Assembly (NCBI GenBank): GCA_937958075.1
Contig: CALFFB010000016.1
Coordinates: 1-37,964 of the forward strand
Length of the DNA: 37,964 nucleotides
Source: an uncultured Geobacteraceae bacterium
GTDB taxonomy: Bacteria; Desulfobacterota; Desulfuromonadia; Desulfuromonadales; Geopsychrobacteraceae
Reading direction: 5' to 3'
Below, in pieces: positions 13,621 through 20,392 of the stretch (positions within the stretch are counted from its first letter, which is position 1; each line of letters begins with the position of its first letter). Under the pieces are notes generated by a model. The model was given only the letters and a program-made list of their open reading frames with translations, had not been told where the DNA came from and did not search any database. The position numbers and the translations under genes were made by a program.

Positions 13621-14225
13621 ACATGATGTCCGTATTGCCACCCAACGCTGTTATTGAAAAAGAAGGCCGCGCCGTTACCACCAGCTTGGCGGTAGCTGAG
13701 GCATTCGGGAAACGCCACGAGCGTGTTTTGGATGTAGTGAGAAAAATTGATTGCCCAACGGAATTTCGCCAACACAATTTTGTGTCGGGCTACTACGCCG
13801 ATAAAAACGGCCAGATGCGCCCTATGTTCGAATTGACCCGTGACGGTATCGTCCTGCTGGTTATGGGCTTCACGGGTCCGAAGGCCGCTCGCGTCAAAGT
13901 TGCCTACATTGAGCGCTTCAATCAGATGGAGGCAGCCCTGATGAGCAAGGCATTTTCTCAACCCACCGCCCCGGCCTTGAAGCCACCGTCACGCATGGTC
14001 GAGCTGCCACCAGGGCACCGGGTTATCAGCAATGACGAGCTGATCGAGCTGCAAGAGCTGGCGCTTGGAGCACTCAAGGGCAGAACCCGCAAGGATTTCA
14101 CCGAAGAAGAGAAAACCTACATGCGGCAGGCGAAAGCCCAGGGTATGACGAACCGCGACATAGCAGAAGCCCTGAACCGCGCTGAAGGCTCAGTGAGTGG
14201 CTTTTTTTATAACGACAACAAATAG
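13617..14225 (+). CDS. Rha-family phage regulatory protein
   Basis: 202 residues. The N-terminal domain (TTSLAVAEAFGKRHERVLDV, then MFELTRDGIVLLVMGFTGPK and VAYIERFNQME) is the pRha family known from phage regulatory and antirepressor proteins. The C-terminal part (YMRQAKAQGMTNRDIAEALN, then GSVSGFFYN) is a helix-turn-helix. ATG 13617 overlaps the preceding stop and follows AAGGAGGAAG. Behind a C4-like RNA this is the expected position of an antirepressor-type gene. By inference it would counter the repressor when the RNA block is lifted. Confidence 0.8.
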   Translation: MNMMSVLPPNAVIEKEGRAVTTSLAVAEAFGKRHERVLDVVRKIDCPTEFRQHNFVSGYYADKNGQMRPMFELTRDGIVLLVMGFTGPKAARVKVAYIERFNQMEAALMSKAFSQPTAPALKPPSRMVELPPGHRVISNDELIELQELALGALKGRTRKDFTEEEKTYMRQAKAQGMTNRDIAEALNRAEGSVSGFFYNDNK

Positions 14226-14235
14226 GAGGTAAAAC

Positions 14236-14523
14236 ATGGAAAGCACAAAATCAAAGCGTTGGCCAAAAGAATACGACTGCCGCAATCTGGCCTGTGAGCG
14301 TTGCTACACAATAGGAAATATGGACGATGAAAAATTTAACGCAATCCTTATGGCTTATTTTGACAAAGGCCTCTCGATCAAGGATATCTCCGACATTTTC
14401 TGCTTGTCGGAACCTGTCGTCGGGTTGCTGGTCGCGGAACCAACGGCATTTGAATGGGACATGTATGACATCAAACAACACATAACTCACCAGGAGGAGG
14501 ACGAACCCCCCGAACAAAACTAA
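14236..14523 (+). CDS. Unknown protein with a possible HTH
   Basis: 95 residues, ATG after a strong AGGAGGTAAAAC. YFDKGLSIKDISDIFCLSEP reads like a helix-turn-helix. Cysteines in CRNLACERC may bind metal. The C-terminus is acidic (HQEEDEPPEQN). GC content is lower than in the core phage genes. It is the last gene of the C4/Rha operon, followed by the terminator at 14550-14580. Function unknown. Confidence 0.6.
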   Translation: MESTKSKRWPKEYDCRNLACERCYTIGNMDDEKFNAILMAYFDKGLSIKDISDIFCLSEPVVGLLVAEPTAFEWDMYDIKQHITHQEEDEPPEQN

Positions 14524-14549
14524 CCCACCCCTCCCGCTCCAATATGACA

Positions 14550-14580
14550 AAGGGCCGCTACTTTAAGCGGCCCTTTTTTT
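14550..14580 (+). terminator. Strong rho-independent terminator (first copy)
   Basis: AAGGGCCGCT (14550-14559), loop ACTTTA and AGCGGCCCTT (14566-14575) are followed by a T-run to 14580. The surrounding ~65 bases, from the stop codon to ATCCTC, are repeated with changes around the terminator at 15721-15751. It ends the Rha operon. Confidence 0.85.
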
Positions 14581-14592
14581 ATCCTCTCCCCC

Positions 14593-14754
14593 ATGACCGA
14601 TCACTTTACCCACGCCATCACCGCCACCCTCGATAGCTACATGACCCGCGGCCACCACCGCGTGCGTTACGATGAGCTGGTCGACTACCTCACCCGCAAC
14701 CGCACCTGGAACCGCCAGAACGCCGTCGATCCCCGGCAGTTGGGGCTGTTTTGA
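14593..14754 (+). pseudogene. Truncated copy of the excisionase-like gene (C-terminal part)
   Basis: From about residue 10 the 53-codon frame reads TATLDSYMTRGHHRVRYDEL then VDYLTRNRTWNRQNAVDPRQ. It is nearly identical to the C-terminus of the protein at 12812-13120, and at DNA level 14622-14754 matches 12985-13120 closely. The helix-turn-helix half is missing and there is no ribosome binding site. It is a duplication remnant, unless it is translated as a small protein. It lies just after the first terminator. Confidence 0.7.
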
Positions 14755-14770
14755 CCCCCTTCAACGCAGC

Positions 14771-14800
14771 TTGACAAGTGAAGTTGCCCTGTCGTATACA
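14771..14800 (+). promoter_or_regulatory. Strong sigma70 promoter of the accessory cassette
   Basis: TTGACA (14771-14776), an 18-base spacer and TATACA (14795-14800) make one of the best promoter matches in the window. GTTGTCAACAGGTCAACA follows at once, with two GTCAACA copies over the start site. This fits an operator and shares the TGTCAAC core with the repeats at 9801-9847. It drives the two membrane-protein genes downstream. Confidence 0.7.
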
Positions 14801-14828
14801 GTTGTCAACAGGTCAACACATCTGATTT

Positions 14829-14868
14829 GCGCTGCCACCCATGGGGTGCGGCGCTGTTTTTGTTTTTC
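14829..14868 (+). terminator. Leader hairpin with T-rich tail, possible attenuator
   Basis: GCGCTG/CGGCGC and CACCC/GGGTG stack into one stem around ATG (14841-14843), with one bulged base, and are followed by TGTTTTTGTTTTTC. It looks like an intrinsic terminator. It sits between the promoter at 14771 and the first gene at 14898, so it would limit read-through into that gene. Confidence 0.6.
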
Positions 14869-14897
14869 TGATAGAATGAGGGGCAAGGAGGGGATCT

Positions 14898-15137
14898 GTG
14901 GCTCATATCCTGACTGAAATCACCAACGCATTAAGCACCCTTGGTTACATGGAGGGTCTTTTCGCGCTATTCTTTTTCATGATGCATGGGTGGGTGTTTT
15001 TCTTGTACCACGGGCGGATTAGTGACAGACAAAAAGAGATAAATCGCCTTGCTAAGGAAAATCGGGACTATCGCGAAAGATTCACCAAGCTGCTAGACCG
15101 TCACTATGACGTCACAGGCAAAAAACCTGAGCTTTAA
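14898..15137 (+). CDS. 79-residue membrane protein with coiled-coil tail
   Basis: GTG start at 14898 after AAGGAGGGGATCT. One transmembrane helix (about residues 19-38, GLFALFFFMMHGWVFFLYHG) is followed by a charged coiled coil (RQKEINRLAKENRDYRERFT). It is first in a two-gene accessory cassette with lower GC than its neighbours. It resembles phage membrane-anchored accessory proteins in shape only; no family recognised. A role in the lysogen, such as exclusion, is possible but unproven. Confidence 0.6.
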   Translation: MAHILTEITNALSTLGYMEGLFALFFFMMHGWVFFLYHGRISDRQKEINRLAKENRDYRERFTKLLDRHYDVTGKKPEL

Positions 15138-15148
15138 CGGGGGACATT

Positions 15149-15697
15149 ATGTATTGGAACGCACTGTTTGTTATTGGGTCACTGCTCTGTTTAACACAGA
15201 TATTTTATCTGTATCGGCTCAAAAAGCATGATGATGTTTTGTTTCGCTTCTGTGAAACTCGCAGGATGATCATGAAGATCCTTCGCGATCGTGGCTTTGA
15301 GCTGCCCAAAGATGACTATCTGGTGTTGCGTCAGCTATTGGCCGCAGTCAGCGACACGATTCATAATTATGATGACTGTAAGGGTACCGTCCTAAACTTC
15401 AGGAAGCTCACCAGAATGGCGAGACAGCTTAAGGACGATGGCGAAGAGATAAAGCGCTTTCAGAGCATTAAGGATCAAGAGATAAAAGAAGTTATCTCGT
15501 CGTTTCGTTGGGCAATGATTTGTGCCTTTTTTGCATACACTCCGCTGTTTAAGTCAGGAATAGCTCTTTCGCTGTTGGCGTGTGTATTCAGGTCACTGTC
15601 TCGCCTTGGTTTTGAAAGCGTTAAGAGCGCCGCAGCATTTCTGTTTTGGCTTGGCAATGAAATGACAGATATACATCGAAAACCATCCAAAGCATAA
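15149..15697 (+). CDS. Membrane protein of the accessory cassette, unknown
   Basis: 182 residues, 11 bases after the previous gene, with a GGGGGAC upstream. An N-terminal helix (residues about 4-22, NALFVIGSLLCLTQIFYLYR) anchors it. A cytosolic helical domain follows (TRRMIMKILRDRGFELPKDD). A second hydrophobic block lies at about residues 115-150 (WAMICAFFAYTPLFKSGIAL). Lower GC than the phage core and flanking duplicated terminators mark it as a transferred accessory gene. No family recognised; with its partner it may form a two-component membrane system. Confidence 0.6.
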   Translation: MYWNALFVIGSLLCLTQIFYLYRLKKHDDVLFRFCETRRMIMKILRDRGFELPKDDYLVLRQLLAAVSDTIHNYDDCKGTVLNFRKLTRMARQLKDDGEEIKRFQSIKDQEIKEVISSFRWAMICAFFAYTPLFKSGIALSLLACVFRSLSRLGFESVKSAAAFLFWLGNEMTDIHRKPSKA

Positions 15698-15720
15698 CCT
15701 ACCCCCCCACCACTATGACA

Positions 15721-15751
15721 AAGGGCCGCGATATCGCGGCCCTTTTTTTTT
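15721..15751 (+). terminator. Strong rho-independent terminator (second copy)
   Basis: A perfect 24-base palindrome (AAGGGCCGCGAT and its inverse, 15721-15744) is followed by a run of T to 15751. Its context TATGACAAAGGGCCGC and TTTATCCTC is shared with the terminator at 14550-14580, so the two are copies of one sequence bracketing the cassette. Confidence 0.85.
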
Positions 15752-15892
15752 ATCCTCCTGCCCATAGCAACAAACTATCCGGCCAGCGGGGCAACGTTGC
15801 AGCTAGGCAATTCTATAGCTCGGTTTCGTTTGCCGGGAGTTTGACCCTGAAAACTTTCGTGCCCTGGGAGCCCTTATGAAAAAGAGCGTTTA

Positions 15893-16450
15893 ATGAGCCG
15901 TCACACACTGATCGGCGATGATTTTCTGTTGATCGTTCAGGACACCCTTGGTCACGAAAAGGGCTATATCCATGACCCGGCTGACCCTGGCGGTGAAACC
16001 AACTTCGGCATCAGCAAGCGCAGCTATCCGCACCTGGACATCAAGAATCTGACCCGCGAACAGGCGATAGAAATCTACTATCGCGACTTTTGGCTTAAAC
16101 CAAAAATTAGCCAACTGGAAGATTTCGCCCTGGCGCGGAGGCTCTTCGACCTCGGCGTTAACTGCGGGCCGGCAACAGCTATCAAGATGCTGCAACGCGC
16201 CGTCAATACCGTCTGCGCCGGAACCGTTTCTCCGGAGCGCCGTGCCGCCTGGCGTCAAACAATCGTGCGACTGCTCCACGGTAAGACGCTGCGGGTTGAT
16301 GGACAGATTGGACCGATCACCCTGGGCGTTATCAAGGCCTGCCCGTACCCTGTCGCAATGAAAACTGCCCTGCGGGGTGAGGCATATATCCACTACAAAA
16401 AAGGTAATCCACTGTACATCCCCGGCTGGCTGTTGAGGTTGTCGGCATGA
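15893..16450 (+). CDS. GH108 family endolysin (lysozyme)
   Basis: A 185-residue peptidoglycan hydrolase of the glycosyl hydrolase 108 / ZliS type. The N-terminal motif HEKGYIHDPADPGGETNFGI holds the predicted catalytic Glu22. The C-terminal half (LRVDGQIGPITLGVIKACPY) is the family's peptidoglycan-binding-like domain. Length is normal for the family. It opens the lysis module. The weak start is preceded by a five-codon reading frame (MKKSV, 15876-15893) whose TAA overlaps the lysozyme ATG (TAATG), suggesting translational coupling. There is no signal peptide, so release would depend on a holin, probably 17184-17471. Confidence 0.9.
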   Translation: MSRHTLIGDDFLLIVQDTLGHEKGYIHDPADPGGETNFGISKRSYPHLDIKNLTREQAIEIYYRDFWLKPKISQLEDFALARRLFDLGVNCGPATAIKMLQRAVNTVCAGTVSPERRAAWRQTIVRLLHGKTLRVDGQIGPITLGVIKACPYPVAMKTALRGEAYIHYKKGNPLYIPGWLLRLSA

Positions 16451-16509
16451 CGTGTAATTGCAGGCACTTGACCCCCCAAAATGCACAAAATAGGAAAATT
16501 GGCCCATGA
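16447..16509 (+). CDS. Possible 20-residue coupled mini-gene
   Basis: The frame MTCNCRHLTPQNAQNRKIGP starts in an ATGA overlap with the lysozyme stop and ends in an ATGA overlap with the next gene. Overlaps at both ends are suggestive. However, the peptide is very short and has no recognisable family. It may only serve to carry ribosomes to the next gene. Confidence 0.25.
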   Translation: MTCNCRHLTPQNAQNRKIGP

Positions 16510-16697
16510 CGAAAACCGTTATCACCGACATGAAAGACCTGCATATCAGTAACCCGTATGCGGAAGCGTTCAGAAGTGAGAGCTGCCCGCTGGAGGATGC
16601 TGACAAGCGCTGCTGTTTTATCGCTGCCGCCGACCTGATCCCGAAATGCAAGCACTTCAGCTTCGATGATGACCATCCATACTGCGAGGCCAGATGA
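16506..16697 (+). CDS. 63-residue cysteine-rich protein, unknown
   Basis: ATG at 16506; TAGGAAAA upstream is a moderate ribosome binding site. Cysteines in ESCPLEDADKRCC, PKCKHF and PYCEAR suggest metal binding or disulfides. The stop overlaps the next start (ATGA). No family recognised. It lies in the lysis region. Confidence 0.5.
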   Translation: MTKTVITDMKDLHISNPYAEAFRSESCPLEDADKRCCFIAAADLIPKCKHFSFDDDHPYCEAR

Positions 16698-17080
16698 CGG
16701 AAATCGCCCTCTACGCACCGCCCAGCTATATCGCCGCCTATCCTGCAGTCCGGGCTGCTGTTGCCAACGGCTGCGGCCCGGCGGGCTGGCTGGGGCGCCT
16801 GGTGCCGGACCATCTGTGGGGGCTCGATATCACCCCGGCATGCGAGATCCACGACTGGATGTATGCCGAAGGCGAAACCGAGGAAGAACGTCACCTGGCC
16901 GACCGGGTGTTTCTCAACAACATGCTGCGTCTCATTGAGGCGGCCGGTGGCCCCTGGTGGCTGCAGTGGCTGCGCCGGCGCAAGGCATTGAGCTACTACA
17001 ACGCCTGCCACTGGTTTGGCGGTCCGGCCTTCTGGCGGGACAAGAACCCGGCGGAGAATCGTTATGCCCTCGTGGGTTAG
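16694..17080 (+). CDS. Phospholipase A2-like phage protein
   Basis: 128 residues. NGCGPAGWLGRLVPDHLWGL leads to ACEIHDWMY. This matches the CxxHD active-site helix of phospholipase A2, with C50, H53 and D54, and the NGCG turn in place of the calcium loop. Short PLA2-like proteins are known in phages. Activity on membrane lipids in lysis or entry is plausible but not shown. The tail is basic and aromatic (WWLQWLRRRKALSYYN). It overlaps both neighbours in a tightly packed lysis block. Confidence 0.6.
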   Translation: MTEIALYAPPSYIAAYPAVRAAVANGCGPAGWLGRLVPDHLWGLDITPACEIHDWMYAEGETEEERHLADRVFLNNMLRLIEAAGGPWWLQWLRRRKALSYYNACHWFGGPAFWRDKNPAENRYALVG

Positions 17081-17180
17081 GCGGCTATTTCAAAAACCTG
17101 TGTGGATCCGCTTCACCCTCCGTGGCGACTGGGAATCAGACCTGCTGCGCAAGGTGAAGCGCCTCTTTAAGAAAGGATAA
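17064..17180 (+). CDS. 38-residue basic peptide, unknown
   Basis: ATG 17064 follows GGCGGAGAATC and lies inside the end of the PLA2-like gene. The product (MPSWVRRLFQKPVWIRFTLR, then a lysine-rich end) is amphipathic and strongly basic. It stops three bases before the holin gene. It could be a small membrane-active lysis peptide, or simply a coupling frame. Confidence 0.4.
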   Translation: MPSWVRRLFQKPVWIRFTLRGDWESDLLRKVKRLFKKG

Positions 17181-17183
17181 GCC

Positions 17184-17471
17184 ATGACCTGGATTAAAGC
17201 CGTATTCAAAGGCGTCGGCGGTTTTCTGCTGCCCTTTGTCAAGATGTTTGTCAGTGCCTCCGGCCCGGTGCTGGCCGCTGCCGCGCACAGCGCGGTGCGG
17301 GCGGTGGAAGAGTCCGCCATCAGCGGCGGTGACGCCAAGCGCAAAGAGGCCTTCCGGCGCATCGAGAACGACCTCAAGCGCCAGGGCATCGCCATCGGCG
17401 CCGATGTCACCGCCAGCATGATCAACGCCGCCATCGAGGCCGCCGTGCAGAAGATCGCCCATGGCCGATGA
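17184..17471 (+). CDS. Holin, LLH superfamily-like
   Basis: 95 residues. A hydrophobic N-terminus (AVFKGVGGFLLPFVKMFVSA) is followed by a long helical region ending DVTASMINAAIEAAVQKI. One membrane segment plus a helical tail ending in an IEAAV-type stretch resembles the LL-H-type phage holins. Position next to the lysozyme supports a role in letting the endolysin out. The start follows AAAGGATAAGCC. The holin call is an inference from shape and context. Confidence 0.55.
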   Translation: MTWIKAVFKGVGGFLLPFVKMFVSASGPVLAAAAHSAVRAVEESAISGGDAKRKEAFRRIENDLKRQGIAIGADVTASMINAAIEAAVQKIAHGR

Positions 17472-17673
17472 GATCGACCGTGCCCAGGCGCATAACGAAT
17501 ATTTCCAGAACGAAATGCTGCAACGGCAGCTGCGCAGCAGTGAGGCCCGACCAAGCCGCAGCCACTGTGTCGACTGCGATGACCAGATCCCCCTGTCACG
17601 CCAGCAGGCCCTGCCCGGCGTGCAGCGCTGCATCGGCTGCCAGCAGACCCTTGAGAACTGGAGGCCCCTGTGA
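17461..17673 (+). CDS. TraR/DksA-type zinc-finger protein
   Basis: 70 residues. The coiled start (DRAQAHNEYFQNEMLQRQLR) and the C4 zinc finger (C36, C39, C57, C60 in HCVDCDD and RCIGCQQ) match small phage and plasmid TraR proteins. These bind RNA polymerase in the secondary channel and alter promoter choice without ppGpp. It overlaps the end of the holin gene. A role in late transcription is possible, since no Mor or C activator is visible in the window. Confidence 0.8.
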   Translation: MADEIDRAQAHNEYFQNEMLQRQLRSSEARPSRSHCVDCDDQIPLSRQQALPGVQRCIGCQQTLENWRPL

Positions 17674-18095
17674 CCGGTGATCTCAACTACGACGCCTGGC
17701 GCTTCTGGCGCGAAATCGTTGTGCTTGGGGCGGTGTTCGGCAACTGGATCTATACCTGGTGGGTCAACCGCGCAAAGGTCACGGAAAAGCGTTTCCGCGC
17801 CCTGGAAGATGAGGTGAAAACCCGGGTCACGGCCATTGCCCTGGCGGAGCTCGAAGAGAAACGCAACACCAACTGCGCTGCCCACGGCCGCCGCCTCGCT
17901 GACAACGAACAGGCTGTCGCCCGGGTCGGTACCGAATTGCGGCACATGCCCAGCCGCGCCGAACTGTCACGCCTGGCCGATGGCATGACCCAACTCAGCG
18001 AAAAGCTCGGCAAGGTCGAGGGGCGTCTCGACGGCATTAACCGCGCCGCTGATTTGATGAACGAATTTCTGATCAACCAGGGAGGCAAGAAATGA
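17670..18095 (+). CDS. DUF2730 family protein (Mu gp25-like)
   Basis: 141 residues, GTG start overlapping the previous stop. One transmembrane helix near residues 15-32 (REIVVLGAVFGNWIYTWWVN) is followed by a long coiled coil (LSRLADGMTQLSEKLGKVEG). This layout and the position before the gp26/gp27 homologues match DUF2730 of Mu-like phages, an inner-membrane protein of unknown role thought to act in lysis or late expression. Confidence 0.75.
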   Translation: MTGDLNYDAWRFWREIVVLGAVFGNWIYTWWVNRAKVTEKRFRALEDEVKTRVTAIALAELEEKRNTNCAAHGRRLADNEQAVARVGTELRHMPSRAELSRLADGMTQLSEKLGKVEGRLDGINRAADLMNEFLINQGGKK

Positions 18096-18391
18096 GCAGC
18101 TTTGAAGCCCTGCGCAGTGAGCATGTCCGGCTGGCGATTTTAAAAGCGCTGGCCGCCGACGCCGGCTACAGCGCCAACGAATCGATACTGCAGGGGGCAT
18201 TGCAGATGTACGGCCTGCATATCAGCCGCGACCGGGTGCGCACGGAGCTGCGCTGGCTCGAAGAACAGGGGCTGGTCACCGTGCGGGACGTATCCGGATA
18301 TCTGGTGGCCATGGCCACCGGCAGAGGCTGTGACGTCGCTGCCGGATCTGCCCGGGTGGACGGCGTCAAACGTCCGGGGCCGAGGAACTGA
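18092..18391 (+). CDS. VpaChn25_0724-type winged-helix phage protein (Mu gp26-like)
   Basis: 99 residues. GYSANESILQGALQMYGLHI, then SRDRVRTELRWLEEQGLVTV, and the ending GCDVAAGSARVDGVKRP match the conserved winged-helix protein found just before the terminase genes of Mu-like phages. It starts in an ATGA overlap after GGGAGGCAAG. Possibly DNA-binding in packaging initiation; function is not established. Confidence 0.85.
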   Translation: MSSFEALRSEHVRLAILKALAADAGYSANESILQGALQMYGLHISRDRVRTELRWLEEQGLVTVRDVSGYLVAMATGRGCDVAAGSARVDGVKRPGPRN

Positions 18392-18392
18392 C

Positions 18393-18962
18393 ATGACCAG
18401 GCGCCAGCAATCCAGCATCGACCGCCTGCCCGAGCAGGCCCGCGACCAGCTTAACGAGCTGCTGCGCGATCCGGCCATCACCCAGCTTGAGGCGGTGGAT
18501 CGGATCAACGCCATCCTCGACCAACTGCAGCACCCGGAGCGCCTGAGCAAGAGCGCCGTCAACCGCTACGACCTGAAGATGCGCGAAGTCGGCAAGCGGC
18601 TGCAGCAGAGCCGGGAGGTTGCCGACATGTGGATCGCCAAGCTCGGGGCCGCTCCCCAGGGGAAGGTCGGCAACCTGGTCAACGAGATACTGCGCTCCTT
18701 GAGTTTCGATCTGTCCCTGCGCGCCGGCGATATGGACCTGTACGACGCCGAAGAGCTGCCCGCGGTGGCAGCCATGCTCAAGGATCTGGCCCTGACCAGC
18801 ATGCGCCTGGAGAAAGCCGCCAACCTGAATGTGGAGCGGGAGAAGGAGATCCGCCGGCAGACCTTGGCCGAAGCCGCGGAGAAGGTCGACAAGGCCGCCA
18901 ACAAGGCCGGGGTCACCCCCGAAGCCATTGCCCTGATACACGAAGCCCTGGGGATTTCATGA
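18393..18962 (+). CDS. DUF3486 small terminase-like protein (Mu gp27-like)
   Basis: 189 residues from ATG 18393, almost entirely helical. SSIDRLPEQARDQLNELLRD and ITQLEAVDRINAILD form the N-terminal DNA-binding-like part of DUF3486. A long helical C-terminus follows (EKEIRRQTLAEAAEKVDKAA). In Mu-like phages this gene directly precedes the large terminase and is thought to be the small subunit that recognises the packaging site. It overlaps the terminase start by four bases. Confidence 0.85.
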   Translation: MTRRQQSSIDRLPEQARDQLNELLRDPAITQLEAVDRINAILDQLQHPERLSKSAVNRYDLKMREVGKRLQQSREVADMWIAKLGAAPQGKVGNLVNEILRSLSFDLSLRAGDMDLYDAEELPAVAAMLKDLALTSMRLEKAANLNVEREKEIRRQTLAEAAEKVDKAANKAGVTPEAIALIHEALGIS

Positions 18963-20392
18963 CCAAAGGCAACGCCAAAATCATTCCGGACAATCCGCAA
19001 GGGATCTTCCTGCCCTATCAGGCACAGTGGATCAAGGACCGGTCACGCCTGAAACTGATGGAAAAAGGGCGGCAGATCGGCCTGTCCTGGTCAACCGCCT
19101 GGGCCTGCGATGAGCGCACCGCCCTGCGCGGCAACAAGCACGACCAGTGGGTGTCAAGCCGCGACGATATTCAGGCCCGCCTGTTTATCGAGGATTGCAA
19201 GTTATGGGCGAAGGTGTTGCAGCTGGCCGCCGACGATCTGGGCGAAATCGCCATCGATAAAGAAAAGAAGTTTTCAGCCTATGTGCTGCAGTTCGCCAAC
19301 GGCAAACGCATCCACAGCATGAGCAGCAACCCCGACGCCCAGGCCGGCAAGCGCGGCGGCCGCGTGCTCGATGAATTTGCCCTGCATCCGGATCCGCGCA
19401 AGCTCTGGAGCATCGCTTACCCCGGCATCACCTGGGGCGGCGCCATGGAGATCATCAGCACCCACCGGGGCAGCGCCAACTTTTTTAACGATCTGGTCCG
19501 CGAAGCCCGCGAACAAGGCAACCCCAAGGGGCTTAGCCTGCACCGGGTCACCCTGCAAGACGCCCTTGACCAGGGCTTTTTGTACAAGCTGCAACAGAGC
19601 TTGCCGGACGACGATGAACGTCAGGCCATGGATGAAGCCGCCTACTTTGACTTTGTCAAGTCCGGCTGCGCTGATGAAGAAAGCTTTTTGCAGGAGTACA
19701 TGTGCGAACCGGCTGACGACAACAGCGCGTTTCTGGAATACGACCTGATCGCCGCCTGTGAATACGGACGCGATATCAACTGGCAGACCCGCGAGAATGG
19801 CCGCCTGTTTGCCGGGGTTGATATCGGCCGCAAAAAGGACCTGACCGTGCTCTGGCTGCTGGAATTGCTCGGCGACACCCTCTACACCCGCGACGTGATC
19901 TGCCTGCAGAACATGCGCAAGAGCGACCAGGAGAAAATCCTGTACCCGATCATGGCCCAGTGCGAGCGCATTTGCCTGGACTACACCGGCCTCGGCATCG
20001 GCTGGGGCGATGACGCCCAGGACAAGTTTGGCACCAGCCGTGTCGAGTGTGTCACCTTCACCGCCCACAGCAAAGAGGCCATGGCCTATCCGGTCCGCAA
20101 CAAAATGGAGGATCGCCGCCTGCGTATCCCGTATGACAAGCACATCCGCGCCGATCTGCGCAGTGTCACCAAACAAACCACCGCTGCCGGCAACGTCCGC
20201 TTTACCGCCGAACGTACACCCGACGGCCATGCTGACCGCTTCTGGGCGCTGGCCCTGGCGATCGAGGCAGCCTCGACCCCGGCGGGAGAATACGCCTACC
20301 ACTCTGTCGGCAGCCGCGAACACAACAACGATCACGATCAGCGCCAGGTGCGGGCAACCGCCAACCTGGGCGCAGGAAGAGGGCTTTGGTAA
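18959..20392 (+). CDS. Large terminase subunit (Mu gp28-like)
   Basis: 477 residues from ATG 18959. The packaging ATPase has a Walker A-like loop at residues 35-45 (EKGRQIGLSWS) and a Walker B at about 135-139 (RVLDE, D138/E139). The nuclease domain starts with AGVDIGRKKDLTVLWLLE, where D288 is the first predicted metal ligand, and ends with the conserved DGHADRFWALALA. It powers headful packaging and cuts DNA outside the phage ends in Mu-like phages. The stop overlaps the portal start. Confidence 0.93.
   Translation: MTKGNAKIIPDNPQGIFLPYQAQWIKDRSRLKLMEKGRQIGLSWSTAWACDERTALRGNKHDQWVSSRDDIQARLFIEDCKLWAKVLQLAADDLGEIAIDKEKKFSAYVLQFANGKRIHSMSSNPDAQAGKRGGRVLDEFALHPDPRKLWSIAYPGITWGGAMEIISTHRGSANFFNDLVREAREQGNPKGLSLHRVTLQDALDQGFLYKLQQSLPDDDERQAMDEAAYFDFVKSGCADEESFLQEYMCEPADDNSAFLEYDLIAACEYGRDINWQTRENGRLFAGVDIGRKKDLTVLWLLELLGDTLYTRDVICLQNMRKSDQEKILYPIMAQCERICLDYTGLGIGWGDDAQDKFGTSRVECVTFTAHSKEAMAYPVRNKMEDRRLRIPYDKHIRADLRSVTKQTTAAGNVRFTAERTPDGHADRFWALALAIEAASTPAGEYAYHSVGSREHNNDHDQRQVRATANLGAGRGLW

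Noticed and set aside
14236..14523. Considered as a Mor/C-type late activator
   Set aside because: Only a generic HTH-like stretch is visible; the Mor fold length and motifs are not present, and no other Mor or C homologue was found in the window.
15785..15797. GGCAACGTTGC as a sigma54 promoter before the lysis operon
   Set aside because: The spacing between GG and GC is about three bases too short for a -24/-12 promoter.
15890..17011. 373-residue minus-strand reading frame
   Set aside because: It is antisense to the lysozyme, the Cys-rich protein and the PLA2-like gene, all of which have coupled starts and motifs; the open minus frame follows from high GC.
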